Origin: Amycolatopsis viridis
GTDB lineage: Bacteria > Actinomycetota > Actinomycetes > Mycobacteriales > Pseudonocardiaceae
Assembly (NCBI RefSeq): GCF_011758765.1
Contig: NZ_JAANOU010000001.1
Location: 3,038,001-3,102,000 of the forward strand
Direction: 5' to 3'
DNA: 64,000 nucleotides
The translations under genes and the position numbers were made by a program. The stretch's first letter is position 1. The number at the start of each line of letters is the position of its first letter. Under the pieces are notes generated by a model. It saw nothing but the letters and a program-made list of their open reading frames with translations, was not told the DNA's origin and did not search any database. Of this stretch, positions 27,547-37,806 are shown in pieces.

Positions 27547-27756
27547 GTGACCCACCTGCCGCACGGCCCGGGGCGGTCACCCCAGGCATGCGCCGGCCGC
27601 CGCGCCGCGCCGACCTGGGGCGGGTTCATTCCGGGCGGAGCGTCCGGCCTGCCGCGGACGTGGGACACGGCCGAGCTGCTCGGCAACGGCGCGCTCCGAG
27701 ATGCGAAGATGCCGGTGAAACGGCAGGGTTCGCACTGGTGCGTCGACGGATCCTGA
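27547..27756 (+). CDS. Possible 69-aa protein of unknown function
   Basis: A GTG at 27547 is preceded by GAGGAG at a 6-nt gap. The frame ends at TGA 27754-27756, 31 bp before the next gene, and its second half has the G/C third-position bias of a real gene. The product contains APTWGGFIPGGASGLPRTWD and ends KRQGSHWCVDGS. I recognise no family. It could be a small real protein or the remnant of a larger one. Confidence 0.35.
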   Translation: MTHLPHGPGRSPQACAGRRAAPTWGGFIPGGASGLPRTWDTAELLGNGALRDAKMPVKRQGSHWCVDGS

Positions 27757-27787
27757 GCCAACCCATCCACGAAGGGGCGACCCGATC

Positions 27788-28552
27788 ATGACCTACCCGC
27801 CGCAACCGCCCGGGCCCCACGGCGGCCCGCCCGGCCCCTACGGCCCGCAGGGCCACCCGGGTCCCTGGGGGCAGCAGCCGGGCGGCGGCTACCCCCAGGG
27901 CGGGCCACAGCAGCCGGGATACCCCCAGGGCGGGCAACCCGGTTATCCGCAGGGCGGGCAGCCGGGCTACCCGCATACCCCGTCGCCCGCGTTCCCCGGC
28001 GCCACGCAGCCCTTCGGCCAGGACCCGTACGCCACCCCGCAGTACGCGGGCGGCCCGGGCGGCGATCCGCCGAAGAAGAAGACCGGGCTGATCGTGGGTA
28101 TCGCGATCGCCGCGGTGGTCGTCGTCGCCGGCGCGGTCACCGCGATCCTGCTGCTCACCAACGGCGACGACACCGGCAGCACCGCCGCTCCGGCCACCGG
28201 CGCCGCCCCTCCCCCGGCCAGCAGCTCGCGCACCCCGGCCTCCACCCCGAAGGGCACCGCGGTGCCCGGGGCGAAGGCGACCCCGGAGGAGGCCGCGCAG
28301 GCGATCGCCACCGCCTACAGCACCGGGGACAAGACGACGCTGCAGGGCATGGTGTGCGCCAGCAAACCGCAGCAGGTGCCGCCGATCCCGTCCGGTATCA
28401 CCGTGACGGTCACCGGCAGCCCCGACGTGGTGGGCGACACCGCCTACGTGCCGGTCCACGCGGTCGGCCCCGGCGGCACCAACGACTTCGACCTCGGCCT
28501 CGCCAACGAGGGCGGCGTCTGGTGCTACCTCGGCGACCGGCTCGGCAGCTGA
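27788..28552 (+). CDS. Gly/Pro/Gln-rich membrane protein with extracytoplasmic domain
   Basis: The product is 254 aa. Residues 1-95 are a low-complexity cytoplasmic tail with YPQGGQPG-type repeats. KKKTGL is followed by one membrane helix (about 100-122), a Thr/Pro/Ala linker, and a C-terminal domain (about 160-254) with EEAAQAIATAYSTGDKTTLQ, similar in outline to DUF4878/lumazine-like or NTF2-like stress domains. Its two Cys (VCASK and WCYLG) may pair. The architecture is common in actinomycete envelope proteins near kinases; no function is known. ATG at 27788 follows GAAGGGGCGA. Confidence 0.8.
   Translation: MTYPPQPPGPHGGPPGPYGPQGHPGPWGQQPGGGYPQGGPQQPGYPQGGQPGYPQGGQPGYPHTPSPAFPGATQPFGQDPYATPQYAGGPGGDPPKKKTGLIVGIAIAAVVVVAGAVTAILLLTNGDDTGSTAAPATGAAPPPASSSRTPASTPKGTAVPGAKATPEEAAQAIATAYSTGDKTTLQGMVCASKPQQVPPIPSGITVTVTGSPDVVGDTAYVPVHAVGPGGTNDFDLGLANEGGVWCYLGDRLGS
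27890..27972 (+). repeat. Short tandem repeats coding for YPQGGQPG units
   Basis: Near-identical 18-24-bp units (tacccccagggcggg..., ttatccgcagggcgggcag...) recur about four times and code for the low-complexity tail of the membrane protein at 27788. Copy-number variation is plausible. Confidence 0.7.
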
Positions 28553-28561
28553 CGCCCGGCC

Positions 28562-30599
<2,038 letters not shown>

Positions 30600-30665
30600 G
30601 CCGGACAGGGTAGAGCGTGTGGTGTCAGGCAGCCGTGACCCGCAGGTGCGCGCGGCGTCACGATC

Positions 30666-30688
30666 TTGTCGTACCCCTGCTCTAGGGT
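30666..30688 (+). promoter_or_regulatory. PafBC-type promoter candidate of the RecB-like nuclease
   Basis: TTGTCG (30666-30671) and TAGGGT (30683-30688) have the spacing of the mycobacterial RecA-NDp promoter bound by PafBC (TTGTCRGTG-N8-TANNNT). The first six of nine -35 positions fit and the N8 spacer is exact, but the last three (TAC for GTG) do not. The gap from TAGGGT to ATG is 7 nt, so the mRNA would be leaderless. Confidence 0.45.
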
Positions 30689-30695
30689 GCGGGGT

Positions 30696-31571
30696 ATGGC
30701 TCAGACGGCGACCACGGAACCCCAGCTCGGCGTGCGCCGCCCCGCACTGTCCCCCTCCCGGGCCAGTGACTTCAAGCAGTGCCCCCTGCTGTACCGCTTC
30801 CGCGCGGTGGACCGCCTGCCGGAGGTGCCGACCAGGGCACAGCTGCGCGGCACGCTGGTGCACTCGGTACTGGAGCGGCTGTTCACGCTGCCCAGGTCCG
30901 ACCGTGCCCCGGACCGCGCCCGCGAGCTGCTCGCGCCCACCTGGAGCGAGCTGGCGGCGGACAACCCCGAGTGGGCCGAGTTGTTCGGCGGCGCCGACGG
31001 CGCGGAGATCGACAGCTGGCTCGAGTCCGCCACGAAGCTGCTGGACAGCTACTTCCAGCTGGAGGACCCGCGCCGGTTCGATCCCGAGGCGTGCGAGCTG
31101 CACGTCGAGCTCGAACTGGAGTCGGGGGTCCGGCTGCGCGGGTACGTCGACCGGCTGGACGTCGCGCCGACCGGCGAGATCCGCGTGGTGGACTACAAGA
31201 CCGGGGCCGCGCCGCGGGAGATCGGCGAGGCCAAGGCGATGTTCCAGATGAAGTTCTACGCCGTGGTGCTGTGGCGGCTGCGTGGCGTGGTGCCGCGCCA
31301 GCTCAAGCTGATGTACCTGACCGACGGCCAGTCACTGGCCTACGCACCGGACGAGGCGGAGCTGCGCCGGTTCGAGCGCACGCTGGAGGCGATCTGGCAG
31401 GCGATCCTCAAGGCCGGCCGCACCGGCGACTTCCGGCCCAGCCCGAGCCGGCTGTGCGACTGGTGCGCGCACCAGTCGTTGTGCCCGTCGTTCGGCGGTA
31501 CCCCGCCGGAGTACCCGGGCTGGCCCGAGCCGGACCCGGGCGTGGAGACGGCACTGGACCGGGCGGACTGA
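30696..31571 (+). CDS. RecB/Cas4-type PD-(D/E)XK nuclease with Fe-S Cys residues
   Basis: The product is 291 aa. RGTLVHSVLERLF carries the conserved His, RLDVAPTGEIRVVDYKTG is the D...(D/E)xK core, and QMKFYAVVLWRL is the QxxxY motif. One Cys near the N-terminus (KQCPLLYRF, Cys29) and three near the C-terminus (CDWCAHQSLCPSF) match the [4Fe-4S] staple of AddB/Cas4-type nucleases. It is the equivalent of Rv2119. A role in DNA repair is likely and fits the promoter. ATG at 30696. Confidence 0.92.
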   Translation: MAQTATTEPQLGVRRPALSPSRASDFKQCPLLYRFRAVDRLPEVPTRAQLRGTLVHSVLERLFTLPRSDRAPDRARELLAPTWSELAADNPEWAELFGGADGAEIDSWLESATKLLDSYFQLEDPRRFDPEACELHVELELESGVRLRGYVDRLDVAPTGEIRVVDYKTGAAPREIGEAKAMFQMKFYAVVLWRLRGVVPRQLKLMYLTDGQSLAYAPDEAELRRFERTLEAIWQAILKAGRTGDFRPSPSRLCDWCAHQSLCPSFGGTPPEYPGWPEPDPGVETALDRAD

Positions 31572-31591
31572 GATGCGGGCGGACTGAGATG
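31560..31591 (+). repeat. Perfect 16-bp tandem duplication at a gene junction
   Basis: cgggcggactgagatg occurs twice back to back (31560-31575 and 31576-31591). The first copy holds the nuclease TGA, the second supplies the ATG of the thioesterase-like gene. A single copy would give the overlap TGAGATG. Confidence 0.9.
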
Positions 31592-32410
31592 ACCGAGGCG
31601 ATGAACGGGACGGGGATGACCGGGACAGGGACGACGGAGAGCGCTTTCTACCTGCCGCTGGGCGGTGACCGGTACCAGCCGACCGAGCACACCGCCGGCC
31701 CCTGGACGCCGGACGCACAGCACTTCGGGCCGCCCTCGGCCCTGCTCGCCCGCGCGCTGGAAGGACTGGTGACCGACCGGCCGGGGCTGCTGGCGCGGGT
31801 CACCGTCGAGATCCTCGGTCCCGCGCCGCTGACCGAGCTGTCCGTGCGGGCGGGGATCGAGCGGCCGGGGCGGTCGGTCCAGCTGCTCGGCGCCGAACTG
31901 CACGACGGCACGCGGGCCGTGGCGCGTGCTTCGGCGTGGTGGATCACCGAGTCCGACAGCACGGCGGTGGCCACCGAGGAGCAGGCCCCGCCGTCCCCGG
32001 AGGACTGCGCACCGGCGTCGTGGCCGGACAGCTGGCGCCCGGGCGGTTACCTCGGCGCGATGGAGTGGCGGGGCATCGCCGGGTCGCCGGCCGAACCCGG
32101 ACCGGCGTGGGTGTGGGGCCGGCAGCGGGTCGAGCTGGTCGCGGGTGAGAAGCCGACGCCGCTGCAGCGGCTGTTCGCGGTCGCCGACACCGGCAACGGC
32201 GCGTCGAACTACCTCGACCCGGCGCGCTGGTGGTTCATCAACAGCGAGCTGACCGTGCACCTGCGCCGCGCGCCCGTCGGCGAGTGGATGGCACTGGACG
32301 CCCGCACCGCGATCGGCCCGGCCGGGGTCGGCACGGCCGCCAGCACGCTGTCCGACGTGCGCGGACCGGTGGGCCAGGGCGCGCAGGCACTCATGGTGCG
32401 GACACGCTGA
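31589..32410 (+). CDS. Acyl-CoA thioesterase-like double hot-dog protein
   Basis: The product is 273 aa. FYLPLGGDRYQPTEHTAGPW, then HFGPPSALLARALEGL and VTVEILGPAPLTEL, are typical of the TesB-like (4HBT_3) family with two hot-dog folds. The C-terminal half has FINSELTVHLRRAPVGEWMALDA. It presumably hydrolyses an acyl-CoA of unknown chain. The N-terminus is Gly/Met/Thr-rich (MTEAMNGTGMTGTG) and may be longer than the true start; the next in-frame ATG is 31604. It is probably co-transcribed with the nuclease. Confidence 0.87.
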   Translation: MTEAMNGTGMTGTGTTESAFYLPLGGDRYQPTEHTAGPWTPDAQHFGPPSALLARALEGLVTDRPGLLARVTVEILGPAPLTELSVRAGIERPGRSVQLLGAELHDGTRAVARASAWWITESDSTAVATEEQAPPSPEDCAPASWPDSWRPGGYLGAMEWRGIAGSPAEPGPAWVWGRQRVELVAGEKPTPLQRLFAVADTGNGASNYLDPARWWFINSELTVHLRRAPVGEWMALDARTAIGPAGVGTAASTLSDVRGPVGQGAQALMVRTR

Positions 32411-32487
32411 CGGGCGTGACCGTCCCCCGCGGGCCGCGGGAGATCGATTACGCTGCGTCCAGGATCGATCGACCTGGGAGCGCTCGA

Positions 32488-33414
32488 GTGCAGATCACCT
32501 CGGTGGTCAACCAGAAGGGCGGCGTGGGCAAGACGGCGCTGAGCGTCGGGGCGGCCGCGGCGCTGGCCGAACGCGGCCGCCGGGTGCTGCTGATCGACCT
32601 CGACCCGCAGGGGCACGCGACCACGGAGATGCTCGGCCTGGACGAGGCGCCGGCGCACGCGCCGAGCCTGGCCAAGGCGCTGACCAAGACCTGGAAGGGG
32701 CCGGTCGAGGAGCTGATCGTGCCGCACCGGCGCAGCAACATCGGCCCGGGCGGCGCGTTCGACGTGATCCCCACCTCGCCCGGCATGTTCGACCTCGTGC
32801 GCAGGCTCGACCAGTTCCGGGTGCCGGGCTGGCAGCTGGCACGTGTCGTGCAGTTCGCCAACTACGACCACGTCATCATCGACTGCCCGCCGGCGCTGGA
32901 CGTGCTGACCAACAACGCGCTGGCGGCGACGCACGGCATCCTGGTGCCGGTGCAGCCGGACCGGACGAGCATCCGGGCGCTGCGGCTGCTCAACGACCAG
33001 CTCCACTTCGTCCAGCAGGCGCTCAACCGGCCGCCCATCCCCTACTTCGGCGTGGTGCCGGGCCTGTACCGGCGGCCGATGTCGGGGTACGCGGTGGCGG
33101 CCTTGGAGGAGCTGCGGCAGTTCGGCTATCCGTTGCTGGCCCACGTGCCGCTGGGCGTGGTGATGAACGAGGCCGCGGCGCACGGCATGCCGGTCACCAC
33201 CTTCGCTCCGGAGACCACGCAAGCGGTGGCGTTCCGGGAGATCGCCGCGGTGCTGGACGGGCACCTGGCCCGGCAGGGCCCATCGGCGCCGGTGCCCGAG
33301 GACGATTTCGTGTTCGAGGACTTCATCACCCAGGTCGCGCACGCCCGCAACCAGAACGACAACGGGGCGCGCAAGAAGTTGTACGACCTGATGCCCAAGC
33401 GCCCCCGCGGCTGA
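32488..33414 (+). CDS. ParA-family ATPase (chromosomal orphan)
   Basis: The product is 308 aa. The deviant Walker A NQKGGVGKT is at residues 8-16, LLIDLDPQGHAT is motif A', and YDHVIIDCPPALDVL is Walker B. No ParB gene lies beside it, so it is not the main segregation locus. Orphan ParA proteins position other cargo or regulate other processes. GTG at 32488 follows GGGAGCG. A -10-like TACGCT at 32449-32454 could drive it separately from the thioesterase gene. It is convergent with the sigma factor gene. Confidence 0.9.
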   Translation: MQITSVVNQKGGVGKTALSVGAAAALAERGRRVLLIDLDPQGHATTEMLGLDEAPAHAPSLAKALTKTWKGPVEELIVPHRRSNIGPGGAFDVIPTSPGMFDLVRRLDQFRVPGWQLARVVQFANYDHVIIDCPPALDVLTNNALAATHGILVPVQPDRTSIRALRLLNDQLHFVQQALNRPPIPYFGVVPGLYRRPMSGYAVAALEELRQFGYPLLAHVPLGVVMNEAAAHGMPVTTFAPETTQAVAFREIAAVLDGHLARQGPSAPVPEDDFVFEDFITQVAHARNQNDNGARKKLYDLMPKRPRG

Positions 33415-33508
33415 CTGGCGGCACGGGAAGCGCTTTCCTCCCTGGCCTGCTTGGGTTTCTGCGCGGTCTCTTGTGGAACGGGCCAGGCTGGTCGTACCGG
33501 GAAACGCC

Positions 33509-33524
33509 GTATAGGGCGTTATAC
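33509..33524 (-). promoter_or_regulatory. GTATA-N6-TATAC repeat, copy 3
   Basis: Plus strand: gtatagggcgttatac. It lies between the convergent 3' ends of the ParA and sigma factor genes and includes the TAA stop codon of the sigma factor, just as copy 1 includes the stop of the HTH gene. Not in an obvious promoter position. Confidence 0.5.
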
Positions 33525-34730
33525 ATCGCGCGGGCCGCAGGCCCGGGCCCGTTCCTCCAGGTACCGCCGCTCCGGGGCACTCGACGTCCGCCGCGCCGCG
33601 GCGAGGTACGCCGCTTCGGCCGCCGCGCGGTTCCCGGCCCGTTCCAGCAGGTGCCCGCGGACCGCGTCGACCCGGTGGTGCCCCGCCAGCGCCGGATCCG
33701 CCTCCGCCACGGCCAGTTCCCGCAGTCCGGCGTCCGGACCGTCCACCTCGGACACCGCGACGACCCGGTTCAGCGTTACCATCGGGCCCGGTGCCACCAC
33801 GGCGAGCAGTTCGTAGAGCCCGGCGATCTCCCGCCAGTCCGTGTCCGCCGCCCGCTCAGCCTGCGCGTGCACCCCCGCGATCGCAGCCTGCAGCTGGTAC
33901 GGCCCGATGGGCGCGGTGCGCAACGCCCGCTCGAGGAGTTCGAGGCCCTCGGCGATCATCGCCCGGTCCCAGCGCCTCCGGTCCTGCTCGGCGAGCGGGA
34001 CCAGGGCGCCGCCCGCATCCGTGCGCGCGGGTCGCCGCGCATCGGTCAGCAGCATCAGCGCAAGCAGGCCGGACACCTCGCCCTCGTCCGGCAGGCGAGC
34101 GTGCAGGTGCCGCGTCAGCCGGATCGCTTCGCCGGTCAGGTCGGCGCGCTGCAGCTCCTCCCCCGCGCTCGCGGTGTGTCCCTCGGTGAAGATCAGGTAC
34201 AGCACGTTGAGCACCGCCGCCAGCCGCGCCGGGTACTCCTCCGGCGTGGGCGGCCGGAACCGCGCCCCACCCGCCTTGATGCGGTGCTTGGCGCGGCTGA
34301 TCCGCTGCGCGACCGTGGCTTCCGGTACCAGGAAGGCCCGCGCGATCTCCGCCGTGGTCAGCCCTCCCACCGCGCGCAGTGCCAGGGCCACCTGCGAAGC
34401 CGGCGTCAGCGACGGGTGACAACACAGCATCAGCAGGGTGAGCGTGTCGTCCACCGCCGCCACCGGCTCCGGATCCGGCGGCGTCAGCAGCGCGGCGTTC
34501 TCCTCGCGGCGCCGGCGGGCGGTGTCGGCGCGCCACAGTTCGATCCGGCGCCGGGACGCCGCGGTGATCAGCCATCCCTTCGGGTTGGCCGGCATCCCCT
34601 GGTCCGGCCACTGCGTCGCGGCGGCGAGCAGCGCCTCCTGCACCGCGTCCTCACAGGTATCGAAGTCGCCGTAGCGGCGGACCAACGCAGCCAGGACCTG
34701 CGGCGCCAGCTCCCGCAGCAGGTCGCTCAC
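33519..34730 (-). CDS. ECF42-type RNA polymerase sigma factor with C-terminal TPR-like domain
   Basis: The product is 403 aa. Sigma region 2 is at the N-terminus (RRYGDFDTCEDAVQEALLAA, then PKGWLITAASRRRIELWR) and region 4 at about 105-170 (LTTAEIARAFLVPEATVAQR). A long C-terminal helical extension (DUF6596/SnoaL-unlike, TPR-like) makes up more than half of the protein. This is the ECF42 group, which is encoded beside DGPF/YCII proteins, exactly as here, and has no classical anti-sigma factor. The GTG start (34728-34730) overlaps the stop of the YCII gene (GTGA). Confidence 0.93.
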   Translation of the reverse strand: MSDLLRELAPQVLAALVRRYGDFDTCEDAVQEALLAAATQWPDQGMPANPKGWLITAASRRRIELWRADTARRRREENAALLTPPDPEPVAAVDDTLTLLMLCCHPSLTPASQVALALRAVGGLTTAEIARAFLVPEATVAQRISRAKHRIKAGGARFRPPTPEEYPARLAAVLNVLYLIFTEGHTASAGEELQRADLTGEAIRLTRHLHARLPDEGEVSGLLALMLLTDARRPARTDAGGALVPLAEQDRRRWDRAMIAEGLELLERALRTAPIGPYQLQAAIAGVHAQAERAADTDWREIAGLYELLAVVAPGPMVTLNRVVAVSEVDGPDAGLRELAVAEADPALAGHHRVDAVRGHLLERAGNRAAAEAAYLAAARRTSSAPERRYLEERARACGPRDV

Positions 34731-35098
34731 GGCAGGAACACGCTCAGGTCCTGGGTCGGCCGCACCTCGACCAGCCCCAGCGCCGCCTCCGGAATCCGCG
34801 CCGCGCACTCCACCGCCCGGTCGAGGCTGTCGCAGTCCAGCACGTAGAACCCAGCCAGCTGCTCCTTGACCTCGGCGAAGGGACCGTCACCCGCAACGAT
34901 CTGCCCGTCGCGCACCAGCACCCGCTTGCCCGTCTCCGGTGGCGCCAGCGACGACGACGCCACCAGCTCCCCGGCGGAGGCGAGGTCGCGGTCGAGCGCC
35001 TCGTACGCTTTGAGGCCTTCCCGCTTCTCCTCGTCGGTCAGGCGTTCCCACACCTCCTGGGACGCCGCGTTGTGGTAGATCAGCACCAGGAACCTCAT
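34727..35098 (-). CDS. YCII/DGPF-domain protein, partner of the ECF42 sigma factor
   Basis: The product is 123 aa. It starts MRFLVLIYHNAASQ and carries AGDGPFAEVKEQLAGFYVLD, the DGPF motif of the YCII-related family. DGPF proteins are nearly always encoded next to ECF42 sigma factors and are thought to influence their activity or to be enzymes under their control; no activity is established. ATG 35096-35098 follows GGGGAGGG. It is the first gene of the pair and overlaps the sigma gene by 4 bp. Confidence 0.92.
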   Translation of the reverse strand: MRFLVLIYHNAASQEVWERLTDEEKREGLKAYEALDRDLASAGELVASSSLAPPETGKRVLVRDGQIVAGDGPFAEVKEQLAGFYVLDCDSLDRAVECAARIPEAALGLVEVRPTQDLSVFLP

Positions 35099-35218
35099 GT
35101 GCCCTCCCCCGGTCCGCCGGGACACTCCGCACGGGACACCGTGCACCCGGGATGTCGAGACCGCCGCGGCGGCTTCGACGTCCCCGGTGAACTCACCACC
35201 CTAGCGGCAGGAGCAGCC

Positions 35219-35665
35219 ATGACGAGCACCATCGACGAGCAGGACGAGATCCGCGCCGTCATCGAGGAACAGGCCGCCGCGATGCGGGCCGGGGACGCCG
35301 ACGCGGTGGTCGCGCGGTACGCCCCGGACATCGTCGCCTTCACCCTCGCGCCCCCGCTGGCCCACGGCCCGGACGAACTGCGCGACCCGGCCACGCTGCG
35401 GGGCTGGTTCGCCGGGTTCACCGGCCCGGTCGGCTACGAGGTGCGGGACCCGCGGATCACCGTGCGCGGCGACCTCGCCTTCTGCGCGAGCCTGAACCGG
35501 ATGTCGGCGGTCCCCGCGGGCGCGGCCGGGCCGTTCACGCTGTGGTTCCGGTCCACGGTGTGCCTGCGCCGGGAGGGCGGCCGCTGGCTGATCGCGCACC
35601 AGCACCAGTCCACGCCCTTCCACATGGACGGCTCGTTCGCCGCGGCGCTGGACCTGGAGCCCTAG
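35219..35665 (+). CDS. SnoaL-like / DUF4440 NTF2-fold protein
   Basis: The product is 148 aa. EIRAVIEEQAAAMRAGDADA and YAPDIVAFTLAPPL, then GRWLIAHQHQSTPFHMDG, form the cone-shaped NTF2-like fold of ketosteroid-isomerase-type proteins. Members include polyketide cyclases, isomerases and many of unknown function. ATG at 35219 follows GGCAGGAG. It is divergent from the ECF42/YCII operon; ECF42 loci often carry such small enzymes nearby, so shared control is possible. Its stop overlaps the convergent AEC transporter gene by 4 bp. Confidence 0.85.
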   Translation: MTSTIDEQDEIRAVIEEQAAAMRAGDADAVVARYAPDIVAFTLAPPLAHGPDELRDPATLRGWFAGFTGPVGYEVRDPRITVRGDLAFCASLNRMSAVPAGAAGPFTLWFRSTVCLRREGGRWLIAHQHQSTPFHMDGSFAAALDLEP

Positions 35666-36603
35666 CCGATCCCCGCGACCAGCCAGGCGAGCAGGGACAA
35701 CGAGCCCATCGCCAGCAGCGTCGACACCAGCACGCAGTCCCGCACGAACCGGCTGTCCAGCGCGTACTGGCTGGTCGCGATGAACACGTTCTGCGCGGTG
35801 GGCAGGCCGGCGCACACCACCGCGACCGCCAGCGCCGGGTGCGGCACCCCGAGCAGCAGCCCCGCTCCGAGGGTGATCACGGGCTGGGCGACGAGCTTGA
35901 GCGCGACCACGGTCGCGAGCTCGGTCCGCCGGGTCCCGTCGCCGACCGGGGCGCGGCCGCCGGAGGTGAGCGACATCCCCAGGACCAGCAGCGCGGTGCC
36001 GACGCCGGCGCCCGCGATCAGGTGCAGCGGCTGGGCCGCCAGGGCCGGCAGGTGCAGCCCGCTCGCCCGGAACAGCACGCCGAGCAGCGACGCAGCGATC
36101 ACCGGGGTGCGCACCGGCAACGCCACCAGGGCCCGCCACCGCGACCGGCCGGGCGTGTGCGCCTCGCTTTCCAGCAGCGCGAGCAGCGACGGCATCAGCA
36201 CCAGCGTCTGCAGCAGGATCAGCACCACGGTGAACGCGGAGCTGCCGAACAGCTGCATCGTCACCGGGATGCCCAGGTTCGCCGCGTTGGTGTAGCAGGA
36301 AGCCATTCCGGTGACCGCCCACTCCGCCGGTTTGCGCCGGAACACCCACCGCCCGAGCGCGAACCCGATGCCGCCCACCACGACGGTGCCGGCCAGGAAC
36401 GCGATCGCACCCGGGTTGGCCAGTGCGGTCAGCGGCGTGTCCAGCATCGTGCTGAACAGCACCGCCGGCATGGCGACCGTGAAGACATACCTGGTCAGCA
36501 CCTCCTCGGCCCGCTCGCCGAGCACCCGGAAGCGGCCGAGGAGGTACCCCAGTCCGGTCAGTGCCCAGATCGGCGCGAACGCCGGCAGGACACCCCCGGT
36601 CAA
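35662..36603 (-). CDS. AEC-family (auxin efflux carrier-like) transporter
   Basis: The product is 313 aa with about ten membrane helices in two inverted halves. [20 protein letters not shown] and [17 protein letters not shown] are the paired conserved helices of the AEC/BART superfamily. Bacterial members move malonate, malate or similar anions. The likely start is TTG at 36601-36603, which overlaps the hisG stop (TTGA); no in-frame ATG/GTG fits better. It is therefore translationally coupled to hisG, though a link to histidine is not obvious. Confidence 0.85.
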   Translation of the reverse strand: MTGGVLPAFAPIWALTGLGYLLGRFRVLGERAEEVLTRYVFTVAMPAVLFSTMLDTPLTALANPGAIAFLAGTVVVGGIGFALGRWVFRRKPAEWAVTGMASCYTNAANLGIPVTMQLFGSSAFTVVLILLQTLVLMPSLLALLESEAHTPGRSRWRALVALPVRTPVIAASLLGVLFRASGLHLPALAAQPLHLIAGAGVGTALLVLGMSLTSGGRAPVGDGTRRTELATVVALKLVAQPVITLGAGLLLGVPHPALAVAVVCAGLPTAQNVFIATSQYALDSRFVRDCVLVSTLLAMGSLSLLAWLVAGIG

Positions 36604-37445
36604 AGCCGGCAGGACCGGATGTCGGAGGCGAGCACCGCCTTCGCGCCGACCTCGGCGAGCTCGTCCATGATCTGGTTGACCTTCTTGCGCGGGACCATCG
36701 CCCGCACAGCGACCCAGTCCGCGTCAGCCAGCGGCGCGACCGTCGGCGACTCGAGACCCGGGGTGATCGCGACGGCCCGCTCCAGCAGGGAACGCGGGCA
36801 GTCGTAGTCGAGCATCATGTACTGCTGGGCGAACACGACACCCTGCAGCCGTGCGGTCAGCTGCGACTTGGCCTTGACGGCGTCGCTCCCGGCCCGCTGC
36901 ACGAGCACCGCCTCGGACACGCAGATCGGGTCACCGAACGCGACCAGGTTGTGCTGGCGCAGCGTGCGGCCCGAGCCGACCACGTCGGCGATCGCATCGG
37001 CGACCCCGAGCTGGATCGAGATCTCCACCGCGCCGTCGAGCCGGATCACCTCGGCCTCGACGCCGTGCCTCGCCAGGTCGTCACGCACCAGCTTCGGGTA
37101 CGACGTCGCGAGCCGCTTGCCGTGCAGGTCGGCCGGTTTCCAGTCCTGCCCGGCCGGTGCCGCGTAGCGGAACGTGGAGCCGCCGAAGCCGAGGGCGAGC
37201 ACCTCCTCGACCGGCGCGCCGGAGTCCAGCGCCAGATCACGGCCGGTGATCCCCAGGTCCAGTTCACCCGAGCCGACGTAGATCGGGATGTCCTTGGGGC
37301 GCAGGAAGAAGAACTCGACCTCGTTGGTCGGGTCGAGGACGGTCAGGTCACGCTGCTCATGCCGCTGGCGGTATCCGGCCTCGCCGAGCATCTCCGACGC
37401 CGGCCCGGCCAGCGCTCCCTTGTTCGGCACCGCAACCCGCAGCAT
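36600..37445 (-). CDS. hisG: ATP phosphoribosyltransferase HisG (long form)
   Basis: The product is 281 aa, the long form with a C-terminal ACT-like regulatory domain (residues about 210-281) for histidine feedback. [20 protein letters not shown] starts the catalytic domain and [19 protein letters not shown] is the PRPP-binding region. It catalyses the first step of histidine biosynthesis. ATG 37443-37445 follows GAGGAG. It follows hisE by 31 bp, as in most actinobacteria. Confidence 0.96.
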   Translation of the reverse strand: MLRVAVPNKGALAGPASEMLGEAGYRQRHEQRDLTVLDPTNEVEFFFLRPKDIPIYVGSGELDLGITGRDLALDSGAPVEEVLALGFGGSTFRYAAPAGQDWKPADLHGKRLATSYPKLVRDDLARHGVEAEVIRLDGAVEISIQLGVADAIADVVGSGRTLRQHNLVAFGDPICVSEAVLVQRAGSDAVKAKSQLTARLQGVVFAQQYMMLDYDCPRSLLERAVAITPGLESPTVAPLADADWVAVRAMVPRKKVNQIMDELAEVGAKAVLASDIRSCRL

Positions 37446-37476
37446 GCCCTCACTCCTCGTTCGTTCCTCGCGCCCG

Positions 37477-37740
37477 CTACAGGTAGCGGTACACGTCCTC
37501 GGTGGTCAGCCCACGACCGAGCATCAGCACCTGCACCCGGTACAGCAGCTGGGAGATCTCCTCGGCCAGCCGCTCGTCGGACTCGTGCTCGGCGGCGATC
37601 CACACCTCACCGGCCTCTTCGAGCACCTTCTTGCCCTGGGCGTGCACGCCGGCGTCCAGCGCCGTCACGGTGCCGGACCCGGCGGGCCGGGTGCGGGCCC
37701 GCTCGGTGAGCTCGGCGAACAGCTCGTCGAAGGTCTTCAC
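37477..37740 (-). CDS. hisE: Phosphoribosyl-ATP pyrophosphohydrolase HisE
   Basis: The product is 87 aa. It starts [14 protein letters not shown] and contains [20 protein letters not shown] and [17 protein letters not shown], the MazG-like helical core with acidic Mg-binding residues. It hydrolyses PR-ATP to PR-AMP in the second step of histidine biosynthesis. I chose the GTG at 37738-37740; the longer frame adds an atypical N-terminus. Confidence 0.95.
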   Translation of the reverse strand: MKTFDELFAELTERARTRPAGSGTVTALDAGVHAQGKKVLEEAGEVWIAAEHESDERLAEEISQLLYRVQVLMLGRGLTTEDVYRYL

Positions 37741-37806
37741 GGTCTGTAGATCCTTCCATCCGCGCCCCGGCCGCAACGACCCGGCCCGCCGCTGCCGGCG
37801 GACAGG

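Noticed and set aside
27108-27770. A 220-codon minus-strand frame in the gap upstream of arc
   Set aside because: The product is compositionally odd, has no start signal and no family likeness, so it was not called as a gene.
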